Assembly (NCBI GenBank): GCA_016705335.1
Contig: JADIYN010000079.1
Span: 1 to 21,915 of the forward strand
Length of the DNA: 21,915 bases
DNA from: Draconibacterium sp.
Lineage (GTDB): Bacteria; Bacteroidota; Bacteroidia; Bacteroidales; Prolixibacteraceae
Direction: 5' to 3'
Shown: positions 19,156 to 21,915 of the stretch, in pieces
Layout: each line of letters begins with the position of its first letter
Position numbering within the stretch: position 1 is the first letter of the stretch
Translations under genes and position numbers: made by a program
The notes under the pieces: generated by a model
What the model was told of the DNA's origin: nothing
What the model saw: the letters and a program-made list of their open reading frames with translations, nothing else
Database searches by the model: none

Positions 19156-19523
19156 GTAGTACAAAATGAATGATTTACATAAATCAATCTAGTGTTTTTG
19201 ACGAATGAAAAAAACAAACAGAGAATGAAATTTGTTTCCAGTTTATAGAAAATCAAAGCAAGTTATTTATACTTGGCAAACATTGATTTAAAGTTGAACA
19301 ATTGATTGAATTATGGATAACAGAGGCAACTTAATGAAAAACGAGTGCTTCATTAGTTTGGCTGTATGATTAAGTAGTATAGGATTTCTATCCCGATTTT
19401 TTGTCGTTTATTGATTACTTAAATTTCCTAAAGAGGTTAGTCCTAAAAACATAGCTAAACGAAATGTTAAATAGAAACGAATGTAGCTTTATAATAACTA
19501 CGCGTTGCACCAATAAAGAAATA

Positions 19524-19541
19524 TGACCTGTGAACAGGTCA
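19524..19541 (-). terminator. Possible weak terminator hairpin
   Basis: TGACCTG-TGAA-CAGGTCA is a perfect 7-bp stem with a 4-base loop. Read on the minus strand it is followed by ATATTTCTTTATT, a loose T-rich tail. It would lie about 190 bases past the stop of the TPR gene. Confidence 0.3.
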
Positions 19542-19728
19542 ACCCAACACAAAATGCCCCTAAATACAAGCCAATGATCAAAAACTACTTTCATCTTTCC
19601 CCTAACCCATTGATTTTTTTTTCACACAATACACCCCCATATCATCCAGAAAAAGTCAAAAGAATTAAAATTCACCCCCAGCTCTCAACAGGCCCAAAAG
19701 TCACGTTCTGGGCTGTGTTCAGTATGTG

Positions 19729-20249
19729 CTATTTGCAATATTTGGCAACATATTCAAGCGCTTTGTTCAAACCTAAATCATACCCTTTTCGTAAAATCAT
19801 CGCATATATTTTCTTTGTAGCCTCTTAATACACTATCTTCTCCATATTAAAACAACCGGGTCAAAGCCAAACACGATTAACCTTCACTGCCTCAGGAGGA
19901 CTCCTTTTGTTTGCACCATCAAAGTCTTTAACCCCTGGCTTAATCAAACCCTGATTATTGTATGCCAGATCATTTTGGGGATCAAGTCTCTATGGTTTTT
20001 GTTAATCATCAATTGCGCCTTTGTAATCTTTAATCCTGTTTCTGCAACTGCCCTGTTATAAATGCATCCGGAAAAGTATTAACTGTATCAATCGATTCAT
20101 CACAATCTTTAATTGCGCCCGTTTATTTTGTCTTTCATCCGCGCTTTCTTGATTTGTTGTTATTATAGAACTTTTGTGCACCCCCCCTCCTCATACAAAA
20201 CCATCAAAATAAAACCAACAGAATTAAGAAGCAATACTGCATTCATCAT
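19729..20249 (-). CDS. Tetratricopeptide-repeat protein (frameshifted)
   Basis: Small TPR protein, a protein-protein interaction scaffold. From ATG 20249 the start MMNAVLLLNSVGFILMVL resembles a signal peptide, followed by YNNNKSRKRADE-like sequence. TPR units are read across frames: AIKDCDESIDTVNTFPDAFI, AVAETGLKDYKGAIDD, LDPQNDLAYNNQGLIKPGVKDFDGANK and AVKVN. It closes with KGYDLGLNKALEYVAKYCK and the stop at 19731-19729, the common 'G...ALEYxxKYC' ending of short Bacteroidota TPR proteins. About 170 residues. Frame changes every 30-40 residues. It follows the Lon gene on the same strand by about 78 bases and may share its transcript. Partner unknown. Confidence 0.7.
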
Positions 20250-20327
20250 GGCACTTTTATTATTTTTTATGACATAAAATTAAAAACCTATGACAAAACA
20301 AACAACATATTATTTCTTATTACGAAT

Positions 20328-21915
20328 TCAACCAAGTTTATCTGACCAGTTTCTCTTAAGTGCAATATCAAGCAATAATCCATTATAGTATTTACAAAAT
20401 GAATCCTCACACCATCTGAACACTCATCCTTAATTCCTCCCCTTCAGATTTTTCTTATTTTCTTCCAGAAAGAATTTTTGGTCCTTCACACACTGCTTTG
20501 CTGCCAGATCTTTCTCAATTCACCAACGGCAAAACCTTCCTTAGGAGGGTAATTTCGCCTGTCATTGCAAGGCTCTTTTTACTGAAGGTTAGAGTAATGA
20601 TGCCGTTAGAAGGTTTAACATCGCTACTCCCGCCGAGGTCCGTCTTTGGGGATGCCAAGTTCTTTCCGGGAATCTACATCCCGCATTCCAGTTATGCCAT
20701 CTTGCATTTCCAACATTCTGCTCCTTCGGAATGAGACTTCTAATATTCGTGTAAAGCATGGCTTGACTCTTTCCGTATTTATTCCTTATTTCTGTCATCA
20801 TTAACGCGCCTTTTCCCCTGCTGAGGCTGAGCCCAACCATAAAATCTCGCCTTTTTCCAACCTGCTGTCCAGGTTAAATCGAAATAACGCCCAAAAATTC
20901 ATTGTCAGGTTTTTTCCTTCGAAACCTGTTCACAATTCCGGGGCATTCATGAATGTCGAAAAATAAAGTTTTTTATTGCAAGTTTCTTGTTAATAACGTT
21001 GTTGCCCTTCTACGTATCCTTTTGGCTGCTTTCTTACCTAATTCGCGAATGTGCCTCGAGTCTATGTGTAACCATCACCATTATGAGTTCAATAATCTTC
21101 TTCGAAAGTGTTATTATCCGATTTTTTCAAATCTAGATTTTCCAATTGCCTTGGGATAAGGTGCAGCGTTTTGCAGTGACCTAATTTTTTCTTCCGCTAA
21201 ATAACCGCTTATTTCAATCAGTTCCAAACTATCGCGTGGCGGTGGTGGGATCGAAGCCAAAGATAAGCGGGGGAGAAGAAGATCACTTGCGAGAGACCTG
21301 CGTCGGTTTCAATATATTTCATTATGAATTTCTGACTTAGTTTCGGATCTACATCTTCCCCCCTGCTAAAGCCGTTAGTCTTCCGTGAAACACGTTTTGA
21401 ACTTTGTCCATTTCATCGAGATGAAATAGGATTTGATGATTTTGCTTTTTATGTTTTGAATAATACCCTACCCCCCTTGTGTTAGTCTGGACATACCTGT
21501 TACGGTGGCTCCTATTGCTGATTCATCACGATCCAATTAAATCCATCCTGATATATAACTTCTAACAGTGCCCGTGCAAACTGATTTACCAGTTGACAGT
21601 TTTTTTCTCAACACCGAGTGCTGTACAAACAAAAGAATCGGAGATTTATGTCATTTCGATGCGTAAACTGCCAAATGTTCAAGTATTCTTTCCTTTACCT
21701 TTTCAGTTCGTAGTGTATTTTCATCTGGCTGCACTTTGCTTTGCATTTTTCTAGATCGAAGCTAGCTTTCGTATATTCACCCGACGGGAGATCCCGCGTG
21801 TCTGACAAAAACTAAACTGAACTTTAAGATTCGCCTGTTGCCGGGTTTAACCGACTCATTCTTCAACTTCCTTTTAAAGAATTTGGAAACTTTTTCGTTC
21901 CATTTTTTTGTTTTG
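20328..21915 (-). CDS. lon: ATP-dependent Lon protease (heavily frameshifted, 5' end outside the window)
   Basis: Cytosolic AAA+ serine protease that degrades misfolded and regulatory proteins. Fragments in order on the minus strand match Lon: NEKVSKFF and MSRLNPATGE (about 21900-21800), ASFDLEKCKA, TEKVKERILEHLAV and KSPILLF leading into a damaged Walker A (VGKT) region near 21590. RDESAIGATV, GIIQNIK and the Walker B LDEMDK follow at about 21405-21428. Then come IPPPxRDSLELIEISGYLAEEKI and LHLIPRQLEN. The protease domain has ELGIPKDGP and SAGVAMLNLL in adjacent frames (catalytic Ser codon 20634-20636), then SLAMTGEITL, VLP and GELRKDLAAK (Lys partner), ending ...LDIALKRNWSDKLG at 20328. Roughly every 20 residues the frame changes, the worst in the window. 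The N-terminal domain is outside. Family call is firm despite the damage. Confidence 0.85.

Larger units (their letters stand above)
19037..19728. other. Gene-poor intergenic stretch
   Basis: No convincing protein or structured RNA gene in either strand. A TATCTTTA at 19070-19077 (minus strand), 34 bases before the regulator start, weakly resembles a Bacteroidota -7 element, without a clear TTTG upstream. The rest is AT-rich and includes a near-palindrome (19131-19155) and a short hairpin (19524-19541) listed separately. Frames in 19523-19728 do not look like coding sequence. Confidence 0.4.

Noticed and set aside
19523..19828. 101-residue plus-strand frame MTCEQVNPTQ...
   Set aside because: It overlaps the TPR gene end on the other strand, has low-complexity Pro/His content and no recognisable domain.
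21410..21427. ATTTCATC-GA-GATGAAAT inverted repeat
   Set aside because: It falls on the Walker B codons of lon (LDEMD), so coding constraint explains it.

Overview
This window looks like a stretch of a Bacteroidota genome, most likely an environmental relative of the Bacteroidales/Marinilabiliales group. The evidence is a SusC/SusD pair, a hybrid two-component regulator with an AraC output domain, type II lipoprotein signals, AT-rich DNA and no Shine-Dalgarno sequences. Nearly every gene, including housekeeping ones (lon, trkH), is broken into overlapping reading frames by small indels, often at homopolymers. I read this as an error-rich (uncorrected long-read type) assembly, not mass gene decay. 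Products below were recognised by joining frames, so gene borders are firmer than internal protein coordinates.

Left part (1-2325, minus strand): an alpha-L-rhamnosidase (GH78) cut by the left edge, then a short unrecognised coding remnant. Centre (2548-14201, plus strand): a TerC-family membrane protein, then a fructan (levan/inulin-type) utilisation locus. In order it holds a sugar-porter MFS permease, a PfkB fructokinase, a SusC-like TonB-dependent transporter, a SusD-like lipoprotein, a DUF4960-like protein (probable surface glycan-binding protein), a strong rho-independent terminator, and two tandem GH32 lipoproteins with intact catalytic motifs. Right part (14247-19036, minus strand): a short AraC-type HTH remnant, a TrkH potassium transporter with a possible 34-residue membrane peptide upstream, and a hybrid two-component regulator whose sensor is a periplasmic sugar-binding domain. 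Beyond a gene-poor 0.7 kb stretch lie a TPR protein and a 5'-truncated Lon protease (minus strand).

How it works together (inference from the well-studied Bacteroides levan locus): a surface GH32 cuts fructan, the SGBP/SusD/SusC complex captures and imports oligosaccharides, a second GH32 releases fructose in the periplasm, the MFS permease brings fructose into the cytoplasm and fructokinase phosphorylates it. The regulator senses periplasmic fructose and turns the locus on.

The most notable points are a SusD/DUF4960 junction that seems to have lost a few hundred bases, a second AraC HTH fragment similar to the end of the intact regulator with a perfect hairpin beside it, trkH lying between regulator and structural genes, and a TGTTACA repeat cluster where the first membrane helix of the permease should be. 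No tRNA, rRNA, CRISPR array, insertion sequence or phage gene was seen.
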